Source: Ardenticatenales bacterium (lineage in GTDB: Bacteria > Chloroflexota > Anaerolineae > Promineifilales > Promineifilaceae). From it: 64,000 nt of DNA. Location of the stretch: positions 620,001 to 684,000 of the forward strand of contig JACKBL010000002.1 in NCBI GenBank assembly GCA_020634515.1, read 5' to 3'. The notes beneath the pieces are model-generated. The model was given only the letters and a program-made list of their open reading frames with translations, had not been told where the DNA came from and made no database searches. Position numbers and translations under genes: made by a program. Below, in pieces: positions 8,763 through 17,257 of this stretch (position 1 is the first letter of the stretch; each line of letters starts with the position of its first letter).

Positions 8763-9605
8763 TTACCAACCCGGATCGTACCCCAGCAGGTGCGCAAGCT
8801 GCCGGTTATGGGAGGCGAAATAGGCTTCTAACTGGTGGCGCAGGGCGGGGGGGATGTCCTCGTAGTTCCCGTGGAAGTTGCGCCGGGCAAATTGCGCGGG
8901 CCGCCAATCTGGGTCGGGCGCGCCCAAAAAAGCCAGCGCCGCCGCCAACGTCGTCGCCGGCTGCGCGAAAAACGATTCGCTGATGATAATCAACATTTGC
9001 GCGGGCGCAAAATGTTGCCGCCACGCTTGTAGTTGCGTTGCGTAGTGGCCGCGTTGCAGGTAGCTGAAATGGTGATGGGCGGGGTCGTAGGCGGCGGGGT
9101 CGGCGAGGGTGGCAGGAGCGATGTTGACGCGCTCGCGCTCGCGGGCAACCGCCGCGGCAAAGGGAAGCGTTTCATGTCCGCGACGGACTTCGTGTAGATA
9201 GTGGGAGTAGGCGCGGTCCACGGGGTTCCGCAGCATGACGATGAGGCGGGCGCGGGGCAGCGTGGCCGCCAGGCGGGCGGGCGTGTGGGGATGGAAGAGG
9301 TAGTAGGGGGTGGCTTCGCCGGTGAGGCAGGGGCGGAAGGGGCGGCGCAGGGCGGCGGGGTAGAAGAAGGCGCGATACCAGGCGGGGCTGCGGTCAAAAT
9401 GGTTGTCGAAGTAGTGGATTTCCTTGCGTAGGGCGGGTTGGATGGACGGGTGTTGGCTCAGGTAGTCATACAACGACGTGGTGCCGCACCGCTGCGCGCC
9501 GATGATGATGAAATCAGGCCAGGCGCCCAGGTGGGCGGCCTGGGCGGCCCGCTGGCGCAGCATGAGCAGCCGTGTCTGCCAGTTGCTGTCGCGCCAGGTG
9601 GTCAT
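8763..9605 (-). CDS. heparan-type sulfotransferase
   Basis: Predicted PAPS-dependent sulfotransferase of 280 aa. The 5'-phosphosulfate loop is IIGAQRCGTTSLYDYLSQHP and the 3'-phosphate-binding block is MLRNPVDRAYSHYLHEVRRG, both typical of the NDST/heparan sulfotransferase group. The start at 9605 overlaps the upstream stop as ATGA; the longer open frame to 10082 is proline-rich antisense-like sequence and is rejected. It is one of four sulfotransferase-like genes in this operon, pointing to sulfation of the glycan. Confidence 0.87.
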   Translation of the reverse strand: MTTWRDSNWQTRLLMLRQRAAQAAHLGAWPDFIIIGAQRCGTTSLYDYLSQHPSIQPALRKEIHYFDNHFDRSPAWYRAFFYPAALRRPFRPCLTGEATPYYLFHPHTPARLAATLPRARLIVMLRNPVDRAYSHYLHEVRRGHETLPFAAAVARERERVNIAPATLADPAAYDPAHHHFSYLQRGHYATQLQAWRQHFAPAQMLIIISESFFAQPATTLAAALAFLGAPDPDWRPAQFARRNFHGNYEDIPPALRHQLEAYFASHNRQLAHLLGYDPGW

Positions 9606-10402
9606 GGTAGTTGGTAGCCGCTGGCTTTCAGGGTGGGATGGTTGCCGATGGCTGCGTCGAAAGCCGGCGGCGGCGATTGGCGGCGATGGGCGAAGGCGCG
9701 GGTGGGATCGGCGGCGGCGATGGCGCGGGCCACGGCGGCGGGGGGGAAGGGGTGGCGCAAGAATTGCCGCAGGCGGTCGAGGTGGGCGGCGGGTTCGTGC
9801 AGGAAGTCTTCGTAGCGCAGCGCGAATTGGCGGTCTGGGGGGAGCGTTTGGGCGAGCTGTTGGCTTCTGGTTTCGTATTCCAACCAGAGGGAGAGGGCGC
9901 CGTTGAGGTCCAGGCAGCGGAGGGAGAGGAGGGGGTTGTGCAGGGGATCGCGGCGGTTTTGTTCCCGTTTTTGCAGGCTGAGGGCGACGTCGAGGGGATG
10001 CCGGCATACGCGCACCACCCGCGCCTCTGGAAACACCTCCAACCAGAGCGGCAGCGTGAACAGCGTGCGGGGGTCTTTCCAACCCCAGGCGCCGGTCAGC
10101 CGCCGCCCGCCGGTGAAGGACCAGGCGCGCCAGGAGCGCACCACGTGCCGCAGTTCGGCCACGACCTGGGGACGGAGGGAGTCGTTTTGGGGGAGGGCCA
10201 GCGCGGGGGCGGGTTGGTCCCAGGCGGCGTGCGCCAGGCGAAAGAGCTTTTCGTTTTGGTTCAGGAAGAAGAGGGATTCGTCGTGGACGTTGCGCCGCCA
10301 GCCCATGAAAATGCCGGCATCGTGCAACACGCGCGCCAGCAGACTTGTACCGGAACGGTGCATACCGAGGATGATGACGGGTGGGGGATCAGGAGGCAAC
10401 AT
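9602..10402 (-). CDS. sulfotransferase family protein
   Basis: A 266-aa protein with VIILGMHRSGTSLLARVLH as P-loop-like PAPS-binding segment and VVRVCRHPLDVALSL as the second cofactor block. The start at 10402 follows GGAGG-poor sequence but overlaps the upstream glycosyltransferase gene by 14 bp; the serine-rich extension in the open frame to 10570 comes from the overlapping gene and is not protein-like. It is coupled to the next sulfotransferase by ATGA. Substrate unknown. Confidence 0.82.
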   Translation of the reverse strand: MLPPDPPPVIILGMHRSGTSLLARVLHDAGIFMGWRRNVHDESLFFLNQNEKLFRLAHAAWDQPAPALALPQNDSLRPQVVAELRHVVRSWRAWSFTGGRRLTGAWGWKDPRTLFTLPLWLEVFPEARVVRVCRHPLDVALSLQKREQNRRDPLHNPLLSLRCLDLNGALSLWLEYETRSQQLAQTLPPDRQFALRYEDFLHEPAAHLDRLRQFLRHPFPPAAVARAIAAADPTRAFAHRRQSPPPAFDAAIGNHPTLKASGYQLP

Positions 10403-11612
10403 GAGGCGGCTTGCGGAAGAAGGGCCGTTGGTTATGGGTGAGGGTGTGGGCGGTGAAGAGGAGGAGGAGGGGGATGAAGGGGAGGGTGTAGCGGGGCAGG
10501 GGGCGGCGCAGGAAGAGGCCAATGCCGGTGATGATGAGGAGGGTGAGGAGGTGGAGGAGAATGCCGGCATTTCGCCGCCCCGCCAACGCCGCCATCCCCC
10601 ACGCCGCCAATCCTACCAGAACCGCATGAAACGCCACGTACCCCCCTTGCAAGACCAACACATGCGGCAGTGACTCCAGGCCAACTGGGTGCAGCCAGAA
10701 CTCCGCCAGCCTGCGCCCCAAAAACGTGACATAATCGCCCGGATGCGCCAGCAAGTAAGCGGGGCTGCGCATATCGGCGGCCCGGCCATAGTACAGCAGA
10801 TAAGCGTAATTGCGCGCGTCCTCCGCCAGTGGCGCTTCGTTTTCCCGCACCCACGTCTGGAACTCCGACGAGAGGTAACCCGCGCCGGTCAGGGAGAAGC
10901 GCAGCGCGTCCGTGCGCTCCGTGAAGAACACCACGCCAAACGTGCGCGCATTCCGCGCCAGCCACGGCGTGAGGCACAGCAGCGCCACGCCCGTGAAGAC
11001 GAGCAGGAAACGCAGCCCGGCGCGCCAGCCGATGCGCCCCCACCAAAAGAGCAGCGGGAAGGCCAGCGGCAGGATGATCAACGTCTCCCGCGTGAGCAGG
11101 GCCAGGGCAAAGCCGGCTCCCGCCAGCGCCGCCAGCCGCGCGCGCGGCTGCGCGAACCAGCGGGCGCAGCCGTAGAAAAAGAGGAGGGCGCAGCAGGTGT
11201 ACAGCGTTTCCGTGAGGTAAAAGGTGACGTACAGCACCAGCGGCGGATAAATGGCCGCCAGCCCCGCCGCCAGCAATCCTTCTCGTTCGGACAGGAGTTC
11301 GCGGGTGAGGCGGTAGGTGAGCCAGACGACGCCCACGCCCAGGAGCGCCTGCGCCAGGCGCACGGCCAGCAGGCTGCCGCCGGTGGCCGCGAAGATGGCT
11401 GCCAGGAATGCGGGGAAAGCGGGGGGGATGACGGCGTAGGGAATGCCGGCATTTTCGCCAAACACCCCCGTTTGCAACCAGTTCTGCGCCACGGCGATGT
11501 ACTCCGCCGCGTCCGCGCGCATGCCAAAGCTATCCGGCACGGCCAGCGCCAACCCCAGGCGCAGCGCCGCCGCCAGCAGCAGGATGCCCCACAGCCCATA
11601 CTTCGCTTTCAT
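10389..11612 (-). CDS. GT39/ArnT-like membrane glycosyltransferase
   Basis: A 407-aa polytopic membrane protein of the dolichyl-phosphate-mannose mannosyltransferase type (GT-C fold). The first membrane helix is at residues 7-24; the following loop has RADAAEYIAVAQNW, the place of the catalytic acidic residues in this family. About ten further hydrophobic segments follow. Such enzymes transfer a sugar from a polyprenyl-phosphate donor outside the membrane. The start at 11612 overlaps the upstream stop as ATGA. Three TGCCGGCA octamers lie in or at the end of the gene (10562, 11444 and just beyond at 10312). Confidence 0.82.
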   Translation of the reverse strand: MKAKYGLWGILLLAAALRLGLALAVPDSFGMRADAAEYIAVAQNWLQTGVFGENAGIPYAVIPPAFPAFLAAIFAATGGSLLAVRLAQALLGVGVVWLTYRLTRELLSEREGLLAAGLAAIYPPLVLYVTFYLTETLYTCCALLFFYGCARWFAQPRARLAALAGAGFALALLTRETLIILPLAFPLLFWWGRIGWRAGLRFLLVFTGVALLCLTPWLARNARTFGVVFFTERTDALRFSLTGAGYLSSEFQTWVRENEAPLAEDARNYAYLLYYGRAADMRSPAYLLAHPGDYVTFLGRRLAEFWLHPVGLESLPHVLVLQGGYVAFHAVLVGLAAWGMAALAGRRNAGILLHLLTLLIITGIGLFLRRPLPRYTLPFIPLLLLFTAHTLTHNQRPFFRKPPHVAS

Positions 11613-12553
11613 GATTCCGCCCCCTCGCTCGGTTGTGCGGCCACGGCGGCGCGGCTGAGCAGATAACTGTAGATGACGCCCACAATGATCACGACCAGGG
11701 TGGACACGAGTCGCTCCAGCCCGACGGCGACCACGCTGGCCCCGACGTCGAATCCCAGGATGGCGGCCATGCCGCCGACGATGCCCTCGCGTACGCCCAA
11801 CCCGCCCGGTGCCAAACTCACGAGGCGGCTGAGAACGGTAGCGGCGGCAAAGAGCAGGCAATCGGCGTAGGAGACGGGTTGTGATAGCATGTGGAAGGCG
11901 AGCCAGAAACGGGCGGCGAATAGGGCCGTCATCACGATTTGCAGCCCGGTCAGTTGCCGCACCAGTTGGCCGTTTCGTCCCAGAATGCCCCAACCCTCGA
12001 CCAATTGCGCCGACCGTTGTCGCCAGCGGGTGGGAATCCAGCCGGGGCGCGGCGGCAGCCAGAGCGTCGCCAGCACCGCCGTCATCAGGGCGAAGCCGGC
12101 CCAGAGGATGGCGGGGACCGTTGCGCCGCGCCACTGCATATAGCCCAGGACGAACAGGCCCAGCGCGCCGTTGGCGGCGACGAAGCAGACGTACAGGGCG
12201 GCGGTGGCGCTCAGGTAGCGGGCATAGGTTAGGCGATACCGCTGCTTCAGGTAGATGCCTTTGGCGACCAACCCGCCGGCGAAGGGGAGTTGGTTGGCCA
12301 GGGTGTTCACGGCGGCCAGTCCCAGCCCTTCGTGCAGGGTGACGGGGGTGTTCAGGCCACGGTAGAAGAGGGTGTTGATGAGGCCGTTGACGACCCAGAA
12401 GAGGAGGGAGAGGAGGATGAGGTAGAAAATGCCGGCAACGGACAAATCCAGCAGCGCGCGATAACGGTCGGCATTCGCGGCCAGATAGAGGCCGAAAATG
12501 ACCAGCGCCGCCAGCAGGATCAGATAAGGGAGAAGCCGCCTCGCTCTAGCCAT
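11609..12553 (-). CDS. LPG-synthase-type flippase-like membrane protein
   Basis: A 314-aa polytopic protein of the lysylphosphatidylglycerol synthetase transmembrane/AglD family (UPF0104 group). Typical elements are the GLAAVNTLANQLPFAGG segment near residue 80 and the late LAPGGLGVREG motif near residue 248. Members are found beside glycosyltransferases and are thought to act in transfer or flipping of lipid-linked intermediates; the exact activity is unproven. The gene overlaps both neighbours (8 bp upstream, ATGA downstream). Confidence 0.82.
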   Translation of the reverse strand: MARARRLLPYLILLAALVIFGLYLAANADRYRALLDLSVAGIFYLILLSLLFWVVNGLINTLFYRGLNTPVTLHEGLGLAAVNTLANQLPFAGGLVAKGIYLKQRYRLTYARYLSATAALYVCFVAANGALGLFVLGYMQWRGATVPAILWAGFALMTAVLATLWLPPRPGWIPTRWRQRSAQLVEGWGILGRNGQLVRQLTGLQIVMTALFAARFWLAFHMLSQPVSYADCLLFAAATVLSRLVSLAPGGLGVREGIVGGMAAILGFDVGASVVAVGLERLVSTLVVIIVGVIYSYLLSRAAVAAQPSEGAES

Positions 12554-13457
12554 GCCGCGCCTCCATGTCGTACCCCAATTGGGCCATCAAGGGGCCGCAA
12601 ATCTGGCGAAACCGCGCCTGCCGCGGGGCGGTCCAGCCCGACCAGGCGGGAAAGCTGCCCGCGCTGGCGTGAATGGGACGCTCCAACCAGCCGGCGAACG
12701 AGGTGGCGGGCCGCGCGCCGGGCAGGTCCGTGGCGAAGGCGACGAGGTCCGCCAGATGTTCGTCGCGGTCGGCGGCGCGGAAAATTTGCTCGAAATGGAA
12801 GACGCGGGCGTGGGGGTTGGCGGTCACTGTTTGCAGCGCATACGCATTGAGGCGGCTCCAGGCCCAACAGACGCGCTCAAACCGCGTCATGCGCGCCCAT
12901 TGGTCCACATAGGGATCGCCAGGGAGTTCGGGCGCGGTGGGCCATTGACGCGCCCATCGCCCGCGCCAGCCGCGATTTCCATACAACTCGCCCCAGTTCA
13001 TGTGTGAGCGCACCCAGTCGCGCCCATCCCGCACCAGATAGATGAGCCGATGGTGGGCGAATGCGCTGGCGGCAACGTCGATCAGTCCGTAAAAGGCGAC
13101 GTTGGCCTCCACGTAAACGGGGCCAGGGCGCGTGGCGATGAAGCGGGCGCGCTGCCGCCGTAGTTCCTGGGCGGCGCTGGCGTAGGCGAGATGGCCGCGT
13201 AGACGGGCGTCCGCCACCTGGGCCAGCCCCCAGTGGCCGCTGGCCTTGCCCACGGTCATGTTCCAGAGGCCCGATTCGGCCAACTGCCGCCGGATCTGGC
13301 GCAGCCGTTCCCCCATGTGGGGGTACTGCATCACGTTCCACACGTCTGGCTCGTGCAGCGCGGTGGCCGCCGGCAGCAGGTGGGCGAAAAGCTGGCTGAA
13401 GAACTGCGTGCCGGTGCGCCCCAGGGAGGTGACGAGGATGGTGGGCTTGTCGATCAC
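12546..13457 (-). CDS. sulfotransferase-like protein
   Basis: A 303-aa protein starting at GTG 13457, in a GTGA overlap with the glycosyltransferase stop. The N-terminal segment ILVTSLGRTGTQFFSQLF resembles a PAPS-binding loop, and LIYLVRDGRDWVRSHMNW resembles the 3'-phosphate block. Trp-rich C-terminal half is not assigned. It is a distant member of the sulfotransferase superfamily, similar in plan to the protein encoded at 14675-15454. Function is inferred from motifs and context only. Confidence 0.72.
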   Translation of the reverse strand: MIDKPTILVTSLGRTGTQFFSQLFAHLLPAATALHEPDVWNVMQYPHMGERLRQIRRQLAESGLWNMTVGKASGHWGLAQVADARLRGHLAYASAAQELRRQRARFIATRPGPVYVEANVAFYGLIDVAASAFAHHRLIYLVRDGRDWVRSHMNWGELYGNRGWRGRWARQWPTAPELPGDPYVDQWARMTRFERVCWAWSRLNAYALQTVTANPHARVFHFEQIFRAADRDEHLADLVAFATDLPGARPATSFAGWLERPIHASAGSFPAWSGWTAPRQARFRQICGPLMAQLGYDMEARHG

Positions 13458-14656
13458 GCGATGACCTCCTGGTAGACATCGAGAATCTGGCGTGCCTTGA
13501 CTTCCCAGGCGAAATGGGTGATGACGCGCTGTCGCCCTTTGCGCCCCATTTCGCGCCGCTGCCGCGGATCGTCCAGCAGCCGCCTGATTTGCGTGGCCAG
13601 GTCGGCGGGGTCGGCGGGGCGGGCGAGATAGCCGTTTTCGCCATCAACGATCACGTCCACGATGCCGCCGATGGCGGAAGCGACGCAGGGGGTTTCGCAG
13701 GCGTTGGCCTCCAGCAGCACCATGCCCAACCCTTCCGTGTCTCCCTGGCTGTCGATGACGGAGGGGGAGACGAAGATGTCCGCCAGGGTGTAGTAGGCGG
13801 GCAGGTCGGCGTCGGGGATGTAGTCGAGGAAGAAGACGCGGTCGGCGATGCCCAGGTCGGCGGCTTGTTGGCGCAGGGTGTCTTTCAAGGGGCCGCGCCC
13901 GCCGATCATGAGCTGCGCGGGATGCTGTTTTTGCAGGGTGGCGATGGCCGTGATCAGGTGGGCAAACCCTTTGCGCTCGATGAATTTGCCCAGCGCCATG
14001 ATGAGGGGGCGGGAAAAGTCAATGCCACGGGCGGCAAGTTGGGCGCGGATGGCGCTGACGTCGGCGGCGGGGTGGAAGCGGTGGATGTCCAGGCCGGGGG
14101 GGATGAGGGTGTAGGCGCGGGGTTGATGTACGGCGAGGGTTTTGTCCAGGGTGTATTGGCTGATGGCGATGACGTGGTCGGCGTGGCGCAGGATGAATTT
14201 GAGCAGGGGGTTGCGCCCGAGGACGAAGATTTCCGCGCCGTACATGACGAGGACGAGGGGTTTGCGCAGGAGTTTGCCGAGGAAGATGCCGGCAAAACCG
14301 GCAATAGACCAGTTTGCTTGAATCACATCACAGTGGCGGGCGTGGCGAATGCCGGCAAAAAAGAAAGCGGCGACGAGGAAAGGCAATTGCAGCCGCGCCC
14401 ACCAGCTACGGCGCAAATTCGTGGGGATGCCCGCGCCGTAGCAGAGCGTTTGCGCCGGGGCGGGCCACATGTAGCGGAAACGGCGCACGCGGATGCCGTC
14501 TATCGTTTCGGCGGCGGGCGCGCCCTGGTGGTGCGGGGCCAACACCGTCACGTCCTGGCCGAGTTTGACGAGGTGGCGCGCCTGTTCAATGACGTGGATG
14601 CCCACGGCAATGCCTTCGTAGAGGGGGAATGAGGTGGTGAGGATACAAACACGCAT
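13454..14656 (-). CDS. family 4 glycosyltransferase
   Basis: A 400-aa GT-B fold glycosyltransferase. The N-terminal domain begins MRVCILTTSFPLYEGIAVG with a later TIDGIRVRRFRY typical of the family. The C-terminal domain has LIMALGKFIERKGF, LMIGGRGPLKDTL and the donor-binding E-x7-E region SQGDTEGLGMVLLEANACET. It would add a hexose or similar sugar to the growing lipid-linked chain on the cytoplasmic side. It sits in the middle of the glycan operon, 18 bp downstream of a sulfotransferase-like gene. Confidence 0.9.
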   Translation of the reverse strand: MRVCILTTSFPLYEGIAVGIHVIEQARHLVKLGQDVTVLAPHHQGAPAAETIDGIRVRRFRYMWPAPAQTLCYGAGIPTNLRRSWWARLQLPFLVAAFFFAGIRHARHCDVIQANWSIAGFAGIFLGKLLRKPLVLVMYGAEIFVLGRNPLLKFILRHADHVIAISQYTLDKTLAVHQPRAYTLIPPGLDIHRFHPAADVSAIRAQLAARGIDFSRPLIMALGKFIERKGFAHLITAIATLQKQHPAQLMIGGRGPLKDTLRQQAADLGIADRVFFLDYIPDADLPAYYTLADIFVSPSVIDSQGDTEGLGMVLLEANACETPCVASAIGGIVDVIVDGENGYLARPADPADLATQIRRLLDDPRQRREMGRKGRQRVITHFAWEVKARQILDVYQEVIA

Positions 14657-14674
14657 GAGATGAATGGGCGGAAT

Positions 14675-15454
14675 TCAGCGGACGGCAGGCAGGTAGCCAT
14701 ACCGTTGCATCAGGTCACCGCAGAGGGTGAGTAGTTGCTGTTGGCGTTTTGGCGGCCAATCGGGCCAGGTAGGGAAGGCGTCGCGGCGGCTCTGGTTTTT
14801 GGGTTGGCGCATGATGTTGGCGTAGTGTGGTTGGTAGGGAATGCCGGCATTCGCCAACACCAACTCTAACACGCCCGCGCCATTCGAGCCAAACAGCGCC
14901 TCGAAATGGACCTGCTGGTAGCCGGGATAGTCGTAGAACAGCGACGCCAGCAACTCATTCTTGTACGTCCAGTGCCAGCAGATGCGCTGGAAAGTGTCCA
15001 TGCGCAGCCACTCCCCCGGCGGGATTTCGCCCGTCCACAAGCCGGACGGATGCCAGCCCACAATCAGCCGATTGGCGATTGCGCTTTGCCAGCGCGTGTG
15101 CATCCAATTTACATAAGAAGGGACCCAGGTGCGCGGGTCGCGGATGATGTGCAGGACATGCACGTGCGGCAGGCGTTGGGAGAGGATGTAGGCCGGCCAA
15201 TAGTCGAGCGAGAAGACCTGGATGTAGTAGCGGCAGGGAGCGTTCGTGATTTGCGGGGCGCGCCAGCGCATGGCGGCGGCCTCCAGGGCGCGGCGTGGCA
15301 GCCAGCCGTGCAGGTGAAAATTGCCCAAAATCGTCAAAATGCGCGAATTGGGTGGCTGGTGCGGGCTGAGAACGTCGCCGCCGGCCAACCCTTCCGCCAG
15401 GGCTTTTGTGCCGGTGCGGGCTGTGGAGAGGATGAAGAGAATGCGGTCGGGCAT
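14675..15454 (-). CDS. sulfotransferase-like protein
   Basis: A 259-aa protein with ILFILSTARTGTKALAEGL (PAPS-loop-like, residues 5-23) and VLHIIRDPRTWVPSYVNWMH (second cofactor block). The similarity in layout to the product of 12546-13457 suggests a shared subfamily. No Shine-Dalgarno is obvious before ATG 15454. It lies 17 bp downstream of the deacetylase-like gene and in the same operon. Confidence 0.7.
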   Translation of the reverse strand: MPDRILFILSTARTGTKALAEGLAGGDVLSPHQPPNSRILTILGNFHLHGWLPRRALEAAAMRWRAPQITNAPCRYYIQVFSLDYWPAYILSQRLPHVHVLHIIRDPRTWVPSYVNWMHTRWQSAIANRLIVGWHPSGLWTGEIPPGEWLRMDTFQRICWHWTYKNELLASLFYDYPGYQQVHFEALFGSNGAGVLELVLANAGIPYQPHYANIMRQPKNQSRRDAFPTWPDWPPKRQQQLLTLCGDLMQRYGYLPAVR

Positions 15455-15471
15455 GGGGAGGGGCGGGGGGA

Positions 15472-16254
15472 TCAGGGGCGGAAGAGGGCGCGGTAGAGGA
15501 GGGCGAGCAGGAATTTGGCGCTGTTGGCGGTCCAGTCGGTGAGGAGGCTGGCGAACCAGGCGCGGTCGGTGTGCGCCCAGCGGTTGGGGTGGGCGTTGAT
15601 GATGACGGGAGCGGCGGGGCGCGTGCGCAGGAAGGCGATCAGGTCCGGCGTGCCGTGAACGGGGTCCGGCGGGCGGCGGCAGACGACACGGTCCCGAATG
15701 TTAAAACGGTGGGCGTCCCACCCGCGCCCCGTGTCCGTGAAATAGTAGACGCGGCGGTAATCCACGCTCAAGTAGGCTTCTCCCAGCAGCCCATAATCCG
15801 ACCAGTCAAGCGTTTGCCACAGTTCCAGGTTGTGCCAGGGCAGCAGGGGACTGCCGTGCATGCTGATGGTGTCCACGGGGGCCATCTGGCGAAAGACGTT
15901 GAGTTCGTGTTGGAAGAGGATGGCGGCCCGCCGCCGGTCGCCGCGCGCTTTGCTCAGCACTTCGTAGTGGTAGCCGACTTCGTGGTTGAGGAGCCGCACG
16001 CGCTGGATGGCGTCCCGTTGAAAGACGGCGGGCGTGGTGCGGAAGTAGTAGGTGGCGGAGAAGCCATAGTCGGCTTCCAGGGCGGCCAGGCGCAGGGCAC
16101 TGTCCAGATTGCGGTCTACGTCGTGCCGCAGGATGATGGCGAATCCGGGCGGCTGACCGAGGCGCAGATAATCGCGCAGCGGCCAGACGGGGCAGCGCAG
16201 TTCCTGGATGGCGGCGCAAAGCCGATTATACGTGCCGATGGTGAAGTCTCGCAC
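15472..16254 (-). CDS. polysaccharide deacetylase-like protein
   Basis: A 260-aa protein related to the NodB-fold polysaccharide deacetylases. The metal-binding HDVD follows AIILR near residue 44 and the second motif is EVGYHYEVLSKA near residue 95, where a canonical enzyme has H-x3-H; here one His is replaced by Glu, as in some related families. ISMHGSPLLPW and VIINAHPNRW complete the pattern. The start is GTG 16254 with GGAG 12 bp upstream, 3 bp after the preceding stop. It may remove acetyl or other groups from the glycan. Confidence 0.72.
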   Translation of the reverse strand: MRDFTIGTYNRLCAAIQELRCPVWPLRDYLRLGQPPGFAIILRHDVDRNLDSALRLAALEADYGFSATYYFRTTPAVFQRDAIQRVRLLNHEVGYHYEVLSKARGDRRRAAILFQHELNVFRQMAPVDTISMHGSPLLPWHNLELWQTLDWSDYGLLGEAYLSVDYRRVYYFTDTGRGWDAHRFNIRDRVVCRRPPDPVHGTPDLIAFLRTRPAAPVIINAHPNRWAHTDRAWFASLLTDWTANSAKFLLALLYRALFRP

Positions 16255-16257
16255 GGT

Positions 16258-17205
16258 TCAGCGCAGCTCCTTGTTGTAGTCCATGTCGAACCACATGGCG
16301 AAGAGGATGAATTGCAGCCCCATGATGGCCAGGAAGGCGGCGAAGAGGGCGCTTGTGCCGGCAACTGGCCCCACCATCACTCGCTTGATCACCAGATACA
16401 GGCCAAACAACACCCCGCCGGGGAACAGGACGCCGCCGAGGGCGTAGAAGAACAGCAGCGGGTGAAAATCGCGGATGACGTACTTCTCCTTCATGCGGAA
16501 CAGGAACAGCTTCCACAGCAGCCAGGAGAGGCGGGGGATCATGCGCAACGGCTTGATGCCCGACTGTTCGCCGATATTGTAGACGGGGCGCACGGGCACG
16601 TCGCGCACGCGAAAATTGTACACGTTCAGGCGCACCAGCAGGTCATTGGGTTGGCCGTATCGCCGGTACATGGCGTCCCAATCCAGCGTGTGCAGTGCCT
16701 TGCGGTTGATGGCCGTGTACCCGCTTTGGGAGTCCGCCACGTGCCAGTAGCCGGAAGCGATCTTGGTGAGGAGCGACATCATGGAGTTGCCCAGGTAGCG
16801 TACGCGGGGGATGATGTTCCAGGCGTCGCCGGTGAAAAGCCTGTTTCCTTTCGTATAGTCAACATCGCCAAGAACCACGGGATCGAGGACGGTAGGCAGG
16901 TCGTCCGGGTCCATTTGCGCGTCGCCGGCCATGACCACGGCCACGTCCACCTCATGGTCGCGGCACCACTTGTAGCCGGTGGCAATGGCTCCGCCGACGC
17001 CCTGGTTGGTCTGGTGGGGCAGGAGGACGAGGCCGGGCCGCCGCGCCAGGCGTTCTTGTACGTGGGCGATGGTCTGGTCGCGGCTGCAATCGTCCACAAC
17101 GACGATGTCGTCCACGAAGTCGGGCATGGTGTCAATGGTGATGCCGATGAGGGTTTCTTCGTTAAATGCCGGCACAACCACGGCAACGCGCTTTCCTTTG
17201 TACAT
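16258..17205 (-). CDS. polyprenyl-phosphate glycosyltransferase (GT2, DPM1-like)
   Basis: A 315-aa protein with a GT-A catalytic domain followed by two hydrophobic segments near residues 230 and 280. The catalytic part has VAVVVPAFNEETLIGITID, DDIVVVDDCSRDQT, GVGGAIATGYK and MAGDAQMDPDDLP, the pattern of dolichyl/undecaprenyl-phosphate glucosyl- or mannosyltransferases. It could make the lipid-phosphate sugar used by the GT39 enzyme of the same operon, a coupling known in other systems. ATG 17205 is preceded by a clear GGAGG. Confidence 0.87.
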   Translation of the reverse strand: MYKGKRVAVVVPAFNEETLIGITIDTMPDFVDDIVVVDDCSRDQTIAHVQERLARRPGLVLLPHQTNQGVGGAIATGYKWCRDHEVDVAVVMAGDAQMDPDDLPTVLDPVVLGDVDYTKGNRLFTGDAWNIIPRVRYLGNSMMSLLTKIASGYWHVADSQSGYTAINRKALHTLDWDAMYRRYGQPNDLLVRLNVYNFRVRDVPVRPVYNIGEQSGIKPLRMIPRLSWLLWKLFLFRMKEKYVIRDFHPLLFFYALGGVLFPGGVLFGLYLVIKRVMVGPVAGTSALFAAFLAIMGLQFILFAMWFDMDYNKELR

Positions 17206-17257
17206 CAGCCTCCTGAGTCACAATCAACCAATAACGGAAAACGAAAAACGGCCATAC

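Noticed and set aside
9606..10082. Pro/Arg-rich extension of the sulfotransferase at 8763
   Set aside because: It overlaps the previous gene completely, and an ATGA overlap at 9605 gives the natural start.
10403..10570. Serine- and proline-rich N-terminal extension of the sulfotransferase at 9602
   Set aside because: It lies inside the upstream glycosyltransferase gene, and its composition is that of a shifted frame; the family start is at 10402.
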